Positions 10,315 to 19,130 of a stretch of 64,000 nt of DNA are shown piece after piece (the first letter of the stretch is position 1; every line of letters begins with the position of its first letter). The DNA lies in assembly GCF_014652815.1 (NCBI RefSeq), contig NZ_BMZN01000002.1:457734-521733 (forward strand). Reading direction: 5' to 3'. Under the pieces are notes generated by a model. It saw nothing but the letters and a program-made list of their open reading frames with translations. It searched no databases and was not told where the DNA came from. The DNA is from Alcaligenes pakistanensis (GTDB lineage: Bacteria; Pseudomonadota; Gammaproteobacteria; Burkholderiales; Burkholderiaceae_B). The translations under genes and the position numbers were made by a program.

Positions 10315-10929
10315 ATGAACGGTATTAAAACAGGCACCTTGGACTGGACGGGTGATAACCCCTTTATTTATTTGAAAACCGATCCGGATCAGGACTGGTC
10401 TTCCTTGTCCTTGTATTTCCGTATCGCCAGTTCGGAGTACGGCAGTGGTCAGGCCATTCTGGTGCTGGACAAACCATACGAGGAAGGCGACGAGAGCGAC
10501 ACACGCTGGCTAATTACCGACAATCTGCCTTTAGCCGAATATCTGGTGCGGGACTTTGTGCGTCATTTTGGCCTGTTCCGTAAAGCGCTTGCCCTGGACA
10601 AGTTGAAGGTACTGGGCGACGGCGTGTTTCAGACGGTCAATCGCTTTCCTGAGTTAGTCACAGAGTCGGTCAGCTCGGCCAGCGCGGGTGTGAACATAGC
10701 GTTGCAATGGCATCAAATGACGCAGCCCGCGATTTGTGTGGACCTGCCACAAAGCCAGACTCAAACCCAGAAGCACGAAATGATGTGCGTATTCCACCCT
10801 GCGCAGGAAGCCAAGGTGCTGATTAATGGCACGCCTTTGGCGGGCAGCACGATAGAGCGGGATTTCAACGGCACGCGGGCGCAGTCGGCCAGCTTGGCGA
10901 ATAGTGAAACCTGGGTGCGCGTGGCGTAA
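10315..10929 (+). CDS. Unknown protein of the Rieske/DUF1116/amidase operon
   Basis: I do not recognise this 204-residue protein. It has no signal peptide or membrane segment and contains many aromatic and acidic residues near the N-terminus (LDWTGDNPFIYLKTDPDQDW). It has alternating hydrophobic stretches suggestive of beta structure and only two Cys. It starts 49 bases after the SDR and ends 9 bases before the DUF1116 gene. It is therefore co-transcribed and probably serves the same pathway, perhaps as a subunit or binding protein. No function is assigned. Confidence 0.8.
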   Translation: MNGIKTGTLDWTGDNPFIYLKTDPDQDWSSLSLYFRIASSEYGSGQAILVLDKPYEEGDESDTRWLITDNLPLAEYLVRDFVRHFGLFRKALALDKLKVLGDGVFQTVNRFPELVTESVSSASAGVNIALQWHQMTQPAICVDLPQSQTQTQKHEMMCVFHPAQEAKVLINGTPLAGSTIERDFNGTRAQSASLANSETWVRVA

Positions 10930-10938
10930 GGAGGTGGT

Positions 10939-12111
10939 ATGGCTCAGCATGTAGATAAGCACGCGCCAGCAGTTCTGCCGTTCTGGACTGGCGTCAGACC
11001 CTTGCAAGAGATTCTGCCTTCACAGGCCCGTTTGGTTTTGCATGCCGGGCCGCCTTTTCGTAGCCCGGCGGAGTTGCCGCCCGCCATCCGCAATTCAGTA
11101 CTGGTAGGCATCCTGTATGAAGGCTGGGCAAGCAACAAGGCAGAGGCTCAAACCTTGCTGGATGAAGGCGGAGTGCAACTGGCTCCCGCCCAGGATTACG
11201 GTGTGCTTGTTCCCTTGGCCGGGGTAGCGACGCCCTCCATGTTCCTCATTGAAGTGAGCGATGCCAATCGGCCCGCAAACAAGAAGTACTCCGTGCTAAA
11301 TGAAGGGATGCAGTGGTGTACACGCCTGGGTATTTTTGCGCAGGAAATGATGCCGCATCTGCGCTGGCTGCATCAGGATCTGGGCGCAAGGCTGGTCGCT
11401 CATTTTGGCGCCCCTGTCGATCTGGCACCCATTGTGCAGGCGTCGCTGCTTAACGGTGATGATGGTCATGCTCGCACGATGCATGCTTCTCGCCTGCTGG
11501 CCGACATTATTGTCTCTTGGGGTATTAATGATGAACAAAGCACGAGCTTTCTTTACGGTGCGATGGCGTGGGCACTGAATTATTGGATGGCAGCCAGCGC
11601 CCTTATTCTGGCGACGCAGGAACAGGCAGCAGGGACGGATGCCATTGTCAAAGTAGGGGGCAACGGCTTGCGTTTTGGCTTGCAGTTGGCGGGCGCCAAG
11701 ACTTGGCTGGTTGTGGATGCGCCGGCCATCGTGGGTAGTAAAGAAGCCGGTAAAGAGCAGGCTCAAGCCCTAGGTACCTTGGGCGACAGCGCGGTGGTGG
11801 ATTTTGTCGGGCTGGGTGGACAGTGCCTGGACCTAGCTGCATTCAGTGCCCAAAATCTGCAGGCTGTTTTACCTGCGGATTACCTGAATCGTCAAAGCCA
11901 GTTTTTGAAAACCCATTTGCCCTTTCTGGCGGGCCGTGCAGGCATTACTGATGCTGTAGCGGTGATGGCCAGCGATACAGGGCCTTTGGTTTTGCTGGGC
12001 ATGATTGATGGTGCCGGGGAAAAGGGCCGTATCGGGGGCGGCGTGGCCACTGTGAATGCCCAGTTGTTGCGCAATCTTAAGGAGTGGCAGCATGAAACGA
12101 CAGTGGTTTAA
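10939..12111 (+). CDS. DUF1116 family protein (AllG/YlbE-like)
   Basis: This 390-residue protein carries segments I recognise from DUF1116: LHAGPPF near the N-terminus, GILYEGWA, DGHARTMHASRLL, KVGGNGLRFGLQLAG and LGDSAVVDFVGLG. In E. coli the DUF1116 protein YlbE (AllG) works with FdrA (AllF) and YlbF (AllH) as oxamate carbamoyltransferase in allantoin breakdown. Neither partner is present anywhere in this window; the neighbours are an unknown protein and an amidase. The AAGGAG for the amidase lies inside its end, and the two genes overlap by 20 bases. A carbamoyl- or amide-related role is inference only. Confidence 0.82.
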   Translation: MAQHVDKHAPAVLPFWTGVRPLQEILPSQARLVLHAGPPFRSPAELPPAIRNSVLVGILYEGWASNKAEAQTLLDEGGVQLAPAQDYGVLVPLAGVATPSMFLIEVSDANRPANKKYSVLNEGMQWCTRLGIFAQEMMPHLRWLHQDLGARLVAHFGAPVDLAPIVQASLLNGDDGHARTMHASRLLADIIVSWGINDEQSTSFLYGAMAWALNYWMAASALILATQEQAAGTDAIVKVGGNGLRFGLQLAGAKTWLVVDAPAIVGSKEAGKEQAQALGTLGDSAVVDFVGLGGQCLDLAAFSAQNLQAVLPADYLNRQSQFLKTHLPFLAGRAGITDAVAVMASDTGPLVLLGMIDGAGEKGRIGGGVATVNAQLLRNLKEWQHETTVV

Positions 12112-13402
12112 GTTACCCCTGCATCAATTGCTGCACGCTCTGCATACGGGAGAAGCCACACTGCCAGAGATAGTGGCCTCTTTTTACGGACGTATTGCAG
12201 TACGAGATGAGAAAGTAGGGGCCTGGCAATACCTGATCGATCAGGAAGACTATCTGGCCGAATATGAGAGCCGTAGCGAGTTCTACAAAGCCTCACCCTT
12301 GATGGGGCTGCCCTTTGCAGTCAAGGATGTCATTGATACGGCTGACATCCCCACCACCATGGGCTCTGCCATTCATCAGGATCGTATCCCGGATATGGAT
12401 GCCTCTTGTGTGACCGCCATGAAAGCAGCCGGCGGTATTTTGATGGGCAAAACCGTTACTACCGAATTTGCCTATTTCCAAGCGGGTAAAACAAGCAACC
12501 CGCATGATCCGGAACGCACGCCGGGTGGTTCGTCCAGTGGTTCAGCCGCAGCGGTGGCGGATTATATGGTGCCCATTGCCTTTGGTACTCAAACCGCTGC
12601 CTCAGTGATACGGCCTGCCTCGTACTGTGGCTGTATCGGCTATGTCGGCAGTAAAAACGAGTTCTCCTTGCGCAATATCCAGCCTTTGGCTCAGTCATTG
12701 GATTCGCTGGGCATCATCAGCAACGATGTGCTCGATACCTTGTTGGTACGGAATATTCTGCTGCATAAATCCTTGAGTCTGGCGGCACCGGGTACGCCGC
12801 AGTCTTATGTATTTGCCAGCTTTTCGGGGGAGGCTCTGGGCGAGATGCAGGCCCCCATGCTGGAGACGCTATCCGCCTGCCAGCAAGCGCTGTTGGAGCA
12901 GGGGCATCAATGTATTGCTTTCCCGTTCTCGGATGAAATGGCTGAGTTAACGACCTTGCATGCCCAGATCATGGCTTATGAAGTAGCCCGTAATCTGGTT
13001 TATGAACAGCAGCAGCATGAAACCTTAAGCACGCATATGCAGGGTTTGCTCAGCAGTGGCTTGGCTTTGCCCTACAAGGAGTACATTGCCGCCTTGGAAC
13101 GCGCTGATGAGCTCAAGCGCAGCTTGTTGCAGTGGTTTGATAGCCAGCAGGTGGACTTCATTCTGGCGCCTGCCGCTTCTGGTGTTGCCCCATATAAAAC
13201 GGTAGGCACGGGGGCGCCCTTCATGAGCCGAGCCTGGCAGTTGGCCGGACTGCCTGTCGTGTCTTTGCCCTTGGGCTATCACCAGAAAATGCCTATGGGT
13301 TTGCAGTTGATTGGCAAGCCGCATCAGGATGATGTTCTGCTGTCGCAGGCTTTGCAGTTGCAGCAACGGTTCTTAGGAGCCGGTACGGTTCTTGCTCTGT
13401 AG
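12092..13402 (+). CDS. Amidase-signature family hydrolase
   Basis: This 436-residue amidase-signature enzyme has the Ser-cisSer-Lys triad motifs: Lys in PFAVKDVIDTA, the Gly/Ser loop PGGSSSGSAAAVADY, and the nucleophile Ser in GTQTAASVIRPAS. Family members hydrolyse amides, allophanate, biuret-type or malonamide-type compounds, and substrate cannot be read from sequence. The upstream in-frame ATG at 12056 has no ribosome binding site; the ATG at 12092 follows AAGGAG at 12079-12084 within the DUF1116 gene. It is the last gene of the operon before a terminator. Confidence 0.93.
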   Translation: MKRQWFKLPLHQLLHALHTGEATLPEIVASFYGRIAVRDEKVGAWQYLIDQEDYLAEYESRSEFYKASPLMGLPFAVKDVIDTADIPTTMGSAIHQDRIPDMDASCVTAMKAAGGILMGKTVTTEFAYFQAGKTSNPHDPERTPGGSSSGSAAAVADYMVPIAFGTQTAASVIRPASYCGCIGYVGSKNEFSLRNIQPLAQSLDSLGIISNDVLDTLLVRNILLHKSLSLAAPGTPQSYVFASFSGEALGEMQAPMLETLSACQQALLEQGHQCIAFPFSDEMAELTTLHAQIMAYEVARNLVYEQQQHETLSTHMQGLLSSGLALPYKEYIAALERADELKRSLLQWFDSQQVDFILAPAASGVAPYKTVGTGAPFMSRAWQLAGLPVVSLPLGYHQKMPMGLQLIGKPHQDDVLLSQALQLQQRFLGAGTVLAL

Positions 13403-13426
13403 TTGCCGGCCTTTTTGTTTGAGTCA

Positions 13427-13455
13427 AACGTCCTGTTTTTACAGGGCGTTTTTTT
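13427..13455 (+). terminator. Terminator of the Rieske/amidase operon
   Basis: AACGTCCTGT (13427-13436) pairs with ACAGGGCGTT (13441-13450) with one G-T pair and is followed by TTTTT. It closes the six-gene operon and may act weakly on the convergent gene. Confidence 0.8.
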
Positions 13456-13468
13456 ATGCCCCGCGTTT

Positions 13469-13903
13469 TTACAGTTTAGGCAGCAGGTACTTTTCAAATA
13501 GCCATTTCAGGCCGCACAGCGCAGCGGCAATGATGGCGGCAATAAGCAGGAAGTCTGCGCTGAGTACGCTTTGTTGCTGATGGGGCAGTTCCATATAGAC
13601 ATGTTCATTCGCGGGGCGGGCGTAGGTCATGGGGATGGCTGCTCTGGGCAGATCTGCTTGCAAGACGATGTAGCCGCCATCGTTGGCAGCCTGCAGCAAG
13701 AGCTTATCGACTAGGACGTTTTGTAGACCGGGCTCCTGGTCGTTTGCACATAGGCGTTGGGTGCCTTGGGTCCAGTTGTCATTGCCTTCAGGGCAGTAGG
13801 CGTTAATCGTGTGACCATTGCTGAACTCCACCGTCAGCCATCCCTCTGAACGCGAGCTGTCATCGCTGCGTACGGTTACGTTGGTCAGGCTGAGGGTGGT
13901 CAT
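13469..13903 (-). CDS. Small membrane-anchored protein of unknown function
   Basis: This 144-residue product has a soluble N-terminal part (beta-rich, with Cys37 and Cys52) and one C-terminal hydrophobic segment (about residues 117-134, FLLIAAIIAAALCGLKWLF) ending in a basic tail, so it is tail-anchored in the membrane. The ribosome binding site is weak. It lies between two terminators, convergent with the amidase operon and not clearly linked to the transporter gene. I do not recognise a family. It is a plausible but unproven gene. Confidence 0.6.
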   Translation of the reverse strand: MTTLSLTNVTVRSDDSSRSEGWLTVEFSNGHTINAYCPEGNDNWTQGTQRLCANDQEPGLQNVLVDKLLLQAANDGGYIVLQADLPRAAIPMTYARPANEHVYMELPHQQQSVLSADFLLIAAIIAAALCGLKWLFEKYLLPKL

Positions 13904-14088
13904 GTGCGGGGTTCCCTTGGGCAGTGCAAGCTCGTTCTTCAGTCTGCAGGAGGCAGGGAGTGAGTCTACTTTTGCGGTGTTTTATAGAAGGCTATTCTAT
14001 AGAAGCAGGGATGGGAATACGATTTTTGTATAAGCAGACTTTCGTTTTTGTTAATAGCTTTTACGCTAAATCAATGCTTTTCCGACAT

Positions 14089-14118
14089 AAAAAAACAGCC
14101 CTGTAAAACAGGGCTGTT
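14089..14118 (-). terminator. Terminator after the MFS transporter gene
   Basis: Read on the minus strand, AACAGCCCTG, a short T-rich loop and CAGGGCTGTT are followed by a run of T (the A-run at 14089-14095 on the plus strand). Confidence 0.88.
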
Positions 14119-14149
14119 CGATACCAGCAATCAGTCGGGTTTTTAGGGG

Positions 14150-15529
14150 CTAACTGATATTGGCTTTCCCTAAACTAACCGCTGTTTTAGCTTCAGAGGC
14201 CGGGTCGGTGTGATAACGGCGCAAGGGCTTGTTGGCGGTTTCTGGCATCAGTATCGTTACCCAGAAAAAGCACAGCACAGCGACTACGGTCACGTAGAAA
14301 GCGGGGGCCAGATAACTGCCGGTTTGTGTGGTCAGCCAGATAGCCAGATAAGGGGCAGTACCACCAAAAATTGCGAAGGTGATGTTGTAGCACATGCTCG
14401 ATGCGGTATAGCGCATGTCGGTAGGGAACATCTCGGACAGCAGCGTTACCGCCACCACACTGGCTGCGACCTGGCCAATACCGATAATCAGCATCCCGAA
14501 AATGGCGGCTTCCAGAGAGGCCCCTTTGCTGACGATGATGTAGGCAGGAATGGTAAACAGAGCATGCCAGACAGCAGCAAACTGCATCATTCTACGGCGA
14601 CCCACCTTGTCGGAAATAATGCCGGCAATCGGGGTTAGGGCAGTGACGAACAACAAGGCAACCATATTGGCTGTCAGGGACTGGACCGACGACAAGCCAA
14701 TGACGGTACGCAGAAAGGTATTCATGTAGGTGGAGAAGATATAGAAGGACAGGGCGTACAGCACGATGAACCCGCCCAGCTTCACAATATTGGAGCCTTC
14801 TGCCCTGAATACCTGCGAGGCGCTATAGCTGATCTGGCCTTTCTTTTCGGCGCGCATTTGCTGGAACTCGGGAGATTCAGCCAAATGGTCACGGATAAAG
14901 AAAGCCACAATGCCCATGGGAACTGCCAGCAGGAAGATGGTGCGCCAGCCCCAGTCGCCCATGGCTTCAGCACCGATCAGCGCAGCCAAACCGGCACTGA
15001 TCCCGGCGGCCAGCGCAAAGGCAAAGTAGGTCGCGCCGGACATGGCCCAAGCGTAGGAATTGCGCTTGTTCATGGGGCTGTGTTCAACGGTATAGATGGT
15101 GGCACCGGTATACTCGCCACCGGCCGACAGCCCCTGGATACAGCGGATGATAATCAGCAGAATCGGTGCCCAGATACCAATGCTGTGATAAGTGGGAATC
15201 AGACCAATGGCAGCCGTTGAGCCGGACATCAGCAAGACCGTCAGGGCCAGAATTTTCTTGCGGCCAATGCGATCCCCCAGCCGGCCAAAGTAAATGCCCC
15301 CCAAGGGCCGCACAATAAACGACACCAGGAACACGGCAAAGGTGGCCAGCAAGCCCGCCATCTTGTCTTCGGTCGGAAAGAAGTTCTGTGCAATATAGAC
15401 GGCCATATAGCCGAATAAAGCAAAATCAAACCATTCAACGATTGTGCCAGCCGCTGAACCCATCATTACTTTTTTAATATGGCCTGTATCGGTATGCTCC
15501 GATTCGGCCATCGTGGTTTCCCTGTGCAT
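14150..15529 (-). CDS. MFS transporter, metabolite:H+ symporter (MHS) family
   Basis: This 459-residue inner-membrane transporter has about twelve hydrophobic segments. It has the MHS hallmark N-terminus (GSAAGTIVEWFDFALFGYMA), RPLGGIYFGRLGDRIGRKK between helices 2 and 3, and ISDKVGRRRMM in the second half. Relatives (KgtP, ShiA, ProP, citrate carriers) import organic acids or betaines with protons. The start at 15529 follows a strong AGGAGA on the minus strand; a second ATG at 15511 has a weaker site. It is divergent from a LysR gene that probably controls it. The substrate is unknown. Confidence 0.92.
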   Translation of the reverse strand: MHRETTMAESEHTDTGHIKKVMMGSAAGTIVEWFDFALFGYMAVYIAQNFFPTEDKMAGLLATFAVFLVSFIVRPLGGIYFGRLGDRIGRKKILALTVLLMSGSTAAIGLIPTYHSIGIWAPILLIIIRCIQGLSAGGEYTGATIYTVEHSPMNKRNSYAWAMSGATYFAFALAAGISAGLAALIGAEAMGDWGWRTIFLLAVPMGIVAFFIRDHLAESPEFQQMRAEKKGQISYSASQVFRAEGSNIVKLGGFIVLYALSFYIFSTYMNTFLRTVIGLSSVQSLTANMVALLFVTALTPIAGIISDKVGRRRMMQFAAVWHALFTIPAYIIVSKGASLEAAIFGMLIIGIGQVAASVVAVTLLSEMFPTDMRYTASSMCYNITFAIFGGTAPYLAIWLTTQTGSYLAPAFYVTVVAVLCFFWVTILMPETANKPLRRYHTDPASEAKTAVSLGKANIS

Positions 15530-15838
15530 ACTTATGTCTCCTCAAGTATTGGGACTATCTGTTTTTTTCTGAAATCAAAGCCTGTGGGGCGCTCTGTTTT
15601 TATTATTTATAAGTGGGTATTAGTCTTGTTTTTAGTGATTCAAAAGTTGAATAGTGAATCAACTGGAATGGGCTGAATGTCTCCTTTTGCTCTGGATCTG
15701 CATCAAGTCTTGCTACCGGCATTAACAGGCTGGCCAGCGCGTGATTGATAAGCTAAACCTCTGTAAATTGCTTGTCCATTCACTATTCGCGCACTATTAT
15801 TGATCGAAATGTTATCAATCGAAAAAATGAGCTGAGTC
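15530..15838. promoter_or_regulatory. Divergent control region between the transporter and LysR genes
   Basis: This 309-base AT-rich gap holds no gene. It contains two dyads: ATTCAA-N3-TTGAAT (15638-15652), overlapped by GTTGA...TCAAC to 15663, and ATTGAT-N9-ATCAAT (15799-15819), which ends 19 bases before the LysR start. Both fit the T-N11-A style of LysR operators: the first near the transporter side, the second placed to give autorepression. Promoter boxes cannot be assigned safely. Confidence 0.55.
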
Positions 15839-16759
15839 ATGATCCCTGGACGTCTTGATTTGCATCACCTGCGTGCCTTTAAAACGGTGGCTGAACAATT
15901 GCATTTCAAGAAGGCGGCCGAGCTGCTGCACATCACGCAACCGGGGCTGACGCGTATCATCAAAAAGCTGGAAGAAGATTTGCAGGTAGACCTGTTTGAA
16001 CGCAGCACGCGCCAGGTCAAGCTGACAGCGGCAGGCTTTTTACTATTACAAGAAATAGAGCAGGTCTTTGTACATCTGGAGCGCGGGATTGAGTTGGCTC
16101 AAAAGGCCAAGTTTGGCGACATTGGCCACTTGATCATTGCCTACAACGACTATGCTGTGCAGGACGTTCTGCCCCGAACGCTGGAGCACTTTAAGCAGCA
16201 ATACTCGAACATCACTACTGATTTGTTATATATGCCCACCCAGCAGCAGATTCAGGGCTTGCAGCAAGGCAGCCTGGACCTGGGTTTCGGCTTTGCCTTT
16301 TCTGACGACCCCGAGGAGCTAGGGGTGCAGTGGAAGCCGGTGTGTCGGGACGACCCGATTGTGCTTTTGCAAAGTGATCATCCACTGGCAAAGGAAAAGT
16401 CGATTCCCTTGGTGGAGCTGGCCAATGAACGCTTTGTGGTGGGCAGCAAGACGCACTGGCAGGTATGGCGGCGCTATTTTTATTCGCTGTGCCGCCATGC
16501 GGGCTTTCATCCCAATTCGGTGCAGGAAGCCAGCACCATTACGGGGATTATGAGTATGGTCGCCGCTAATATTGGTATTGCCATCCTGTCCCAATCCCTG
16601 CGCAAGTATGTACACCGAGATCTGGTGGCGATAGATCTGGACTTGTCTGGCCAACATCCGCAGTCCTTTATCAACATCATGTGGCAGGAAAGTAATGCCA
16701 ATCCCTGTGTGCCTTTGTTTATCCAGACCATGTCCTCCACGCTGATGACTCCGGCCTGA
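15839..16759 (+). CDS. LysR-type transcriptional regulator (BenM/CbnR-like)
   Basis: This 306-residue regulator has an N-terminal helix-turn-helix (LHFKKAAELLHITQPGLTRI, LFERSTRQVKLTAAG) and a C-terminal ligand-binding domain with the QGLQQGSLDLGFGF segment usual in the subgroup that senses aromatic or organic-acid effectors. It is divergent from the MHS transporter, the classical layout for a LysR regulator and its target. The start ATG at 15839 gives the normal N-terminal length; its ribosome binding site is weak. Confidence 0.92.
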   Translation: MIPGRLDLHHLRAFKTVAEQLHFKKAAELLHITQPGLTRIIKKLEEDLQVDLFERSTRQVKLTAAGFLLLQEIEQVFVHLERGIELAQKAKFGDIGHLIIAYNDYAVQDVLPRTLEHFKQQYSNITTDLLYMPTQQQIQGLQQGSLDLGFGFAFSDDPEELGVQWKPVCRDDPIVLLQSDHPLAKEKSIPLVELANERFVVGSKTHWQVWRRYFYSLCRHAGFHPNSVQEASTITGIMSMVAANIGIAILSQSLRKYVHRDLVAIDLDLSGQHPQSFINIMWQESNANPCVPLFIQTMSSTLMTPA

Positions 16760-16855
16760 GTCACCTTGAGTATTTCTCATGGCTCCTTGATGAGCGGTCA
16801 TGATTGAAGTGGGGCAGTTTTGCTACATTGCCATTTTTAAACATCGGTCTTGCTC

Positions 16856-17260
16856 ATGAGTACCACTGAAATTCAATTTGGCTTTGATCACGTCATGCTG
16901 CGCGTTCTGGATCTGGAGCGATCCCTGGCGTTTTATCGGGATACGCTGGGCATGACGCTTGTGCGTCACACAGAGTATGAGTCCGGTCGATTCACCAATG
17001 TGTTTCTTAGCTTTAATGAAGCGACTCAATCCAGTCTGGAGCTGACCTGGAACTGGGACCAGAGCGAAGCTTATGAAAAGGGCGGTGCTTTTGGTCATTT
17101 GGCTTTGATGGTCAAGGACGTTCATCAGGCAGTGCGCTATCTTGAAGAGCGTGGTGTCAAGATCAAGACGCCCCCTAAACAGATGAATCATGGCAAACGC
17201 ACTATTGCGTTTGTATTCGATCCGGACGAATACCTGATTGAACTGGTGGAGCCACTTTAA
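16856..17260 (+). CDS. gloA: Lactoylglutathione lyase (glyoxalase I)
   Basis: This 134-residue VOC-fold enzyme has the length of bacterial GloA. The four metal-ligand positions of the family are visible: His in GFDHVMLRV, Glu in SLELTWNW, His in GHLALMV and Glu in YLIELVEP. Glyoxalase I isomerises the methylglyoxal-glutathione adduct to S-lactoylglutathione. The ATG at 16856 is chosen over the TTG at 16850; the ribosome binding site is weak. Other VOC proteins share the fold, so the assignment rests on the His-Glu-His-Glu pattern and on SLAFYRDTLGM. A strong terminator follows. Confidence 0.85.
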   Translation: MSTTEIQFGFDHVMLRVLDLERSLAFYRDTLGMTLVRHTEYESGRFTNVFLSFNEATQSSLELTWNWDQSEAYEKGGAFGHLALMVKDVHQAVRYLEERGVKIKTPPKQMNHGKRTIAFVFDPDEYLIELVEPL

Positions 17261-17306
17261 GGCGTGTTTAGCAGGTGTCTGCTTGATGCTGAGGATGGAA
17301 ATAGTA

Positions 17307-17334
17307 GGGCCCGTGTTGTGCACGGGCCCTTTTA
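17307..17334 (+). terminator. Intrinsic terminator after gloA
   Basis: GGGCCCGTG (17307-17315), loop TTGTG, CACGGGCCC (17321-17329) and TTTT. Confidence 0.85.
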
Positions 17335-17443
17335 ACGCTGCATGTAGATGGCAGAACAGGGCTAGCTTGTCAGCAAGCTTTGCCATGGAAATGACAGGCG
17401 CTATCTGCCTACATTCAGATAGATATCTTGTGATTCTGGGGGC

Positions 17444-18988
17444 TTACAGCCCCAGCGAACCCCACATATCGTCCACTTTTTTCTTGGTGGACTCATCCAT
17501 CTTGATCGGTGTGCCCCATTCGCGCTGAGTTTCTCCGGGCCACTTATTGGTGGCATCCATACCCATCTTGCCGCCCAGACCAGACACGGGCGAGGCGAAG
17601 TCCAGATAGTCGATCGGTGTGTTTTCCACCAGAACGGTATCGCGCACCGGGTCCATACGGGTGGTCATGGCCCAGATCACTTCTTTCCAGTCGCGCGTGT
17701 TTACGTCCTCGTCCACCACCACGATGAACTTGGTATACATGAACTGGCGCAAAATACTCCAGACACCAAACATCACGCGTTTGGCGTGGCCTGCATATTG
17801 TTTGCGAATCGACACCACAGCCAGTCGATAGCTGCAGCCTTCAGGTGGCAGGTAAAAATCGATAATCTCGGGCAGCTGCTTGCGCAGCAAGGGCACAAAC
17901 ACTTCGTTCAGGGCCACGCCCAGCACGGCAGGCTCATCCGGCGGTTTGCCGGTGTAGGTGCTGTGATAAATCGGCTTGCGGCGCATGGTGATGCGCTCAA
18001 CGGTAAAGACCGGGAACCAGTCCTGCTCGTTGTAATAGCCGGTGTGGTCGCCGTAGGGGCCTTCCAGTGCCATCTCGTAGCTGCTGTCGGCAGGCGGCTT
18101 CATGCCTTCAGGCACCTGGGGGGGCAGCGCATCCGGGTGATCGCTGGGCAGGATATGGCCTTCCAGCACAATCTCTGCCCAAGCGGGCACAGACAGATCG
18201 CTGCCCAAGGCCTTGGCCACTTCGGTGCGCGACCCGCGCAACAATCCGGCAAATTGATATTCGGACAGGCTGTCAGGAACAGGAGTGACCGCACCCAGAA
18301 TCGTTGCCGGGTCGGTACCCAGGGCGACGGCAATCGGGAAGGGCGTGCCGGGGTTTGTCAGTGCATGATCACGAAAATCCAGGGCACCGCCACGGTGGGA
18401 CAACCAGCGCATGATGAGCTTGTTACGGCCAATCAACTGCTGGCGGTAGATGCCCAGGTTTTGACGCTTGGCATGCGGGCCTTTGGTAATGACCAGACCC
18501 CAGGTCAGCAAGGGAGCCACGTCACCGGGCCAGCACAACTGCAGGGGGATCTGGTTCAGATCCACATCCTTGCCTTCCAGCACCACTTCCTGACATGCAG
18601 GGGAGCGTACATTCTTGGGGCTCATATCCCACAAGGCGGATTTGAGCATGGACACCTTGGACAAGGCATCACGCATTCCAGTGGGCGCTTGTGGCTCTTT
18701 CAGATTGGCCAGCAGTTCGCCGGTGTCGCGTAATGCCGACACATCCTGCGCACCCATGCCCCAGGCAACCCGTTGCGGAGTTCCAAACAGGTTGGCCAGG
18801 ACGGGCATGGCGGCTTTGGAGCCTTGATGCTGGGCATTTTCAAACAAAAGCGCCGGTCCACCGGCACGCAACACCCGGTCACTGATTTCAGTCATTTCCA
18901 GCGAGGTGGAAACCGGCTGCGTAATCCGTTTCAGATCACCCTTGGCTTCAAGCTGGGCAATAAAGTCTCTTAAGTCACGGTATTTCAC
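17444..18988 (-). CDS. ubiD: 4-hydroxy-3-polyprenylbenzoate decarboxylase
   Basis: UbiD removes the carboxyl group of 4-hydroxy-3-polyprenylbenzoate in ubiquinone synthesis, using prenylated FMN made by UbiX. The 514-residue product begins [19 protein letters not shown] and carries [30 protein letters not shown] and the C-terminal [12 protein letters not shown] segment of true UbiD proteins. Length and ends match the ubiquinone enzyme rather than the substrate-diverged decarboxylases. No ubiX gene is nearby. It is convergent with gloA and divergent from a lytic transglycosylase. Confidence 0.96.
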   Translation of the reverse strand: MKYRDLRDFIAQLEAKGDLKRITQPVSTSLEMTEISDRVLRAGGPALLFENAQHQGSKAAMPVLANLFGTPQRVAWGMGAQDVSALRDTGELLANLKEPQAPTGMRDALSKVSMLKSALWDMSPKNVRSPACQEVVLEGKDVDLNQIPLQLCWPGDVAPLLTWGLVITKGPHAKRQNLGIYRQQLIGRNKLIMRWLSHRGGALDFRDHALTNPGTPFPIAVALGTDPATILGAVTPVPDSLSEYQFAGLLRGSRTEVAKALGSDLSVPAWAEIVLEGHILPSDHPDALPPQVPEGMKPPADSSYEMALEGPYGDHTGYYNEQDWFPVFTVERITMRRKPIYHSTYTGKPPDEPAVLGVALNEVFVPLLRKQLPEIIDFYLPPEGCSYRLAVVSIRKQYAGHAKRVMFGVWSILRQFMYTKFIVVVDEDVNTRDWKEVIWAMTTRMDPVRDTVLVENTPIDYLDFASPVSGLGGKMGMDATNKWPGETQREWGTPIKMDESTKKKVDDMWGSLGL

Positions 18989-19130
18989 AGAAGAACGGGG
19001 CTCCGCTTACAGATAGTTAGGTGGTAAAGAACCTGCCCAAGATCTTTTTATGTCTTGCGGGAACCATGCAAAGACCTTGACCGGGTTCTAAGGTTAACAT
19101 CGGGCAGTTAGCAATACTAAGGATGATCCC

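Noticed and set aside
7164..13402. Alcaligenes hydroxylamine/dirammox (dnf) gene cluster
   Set aside because: No diiron N-oxygenase of DnfA type, no glutamine-amidotransferase and no matching gene order is present.
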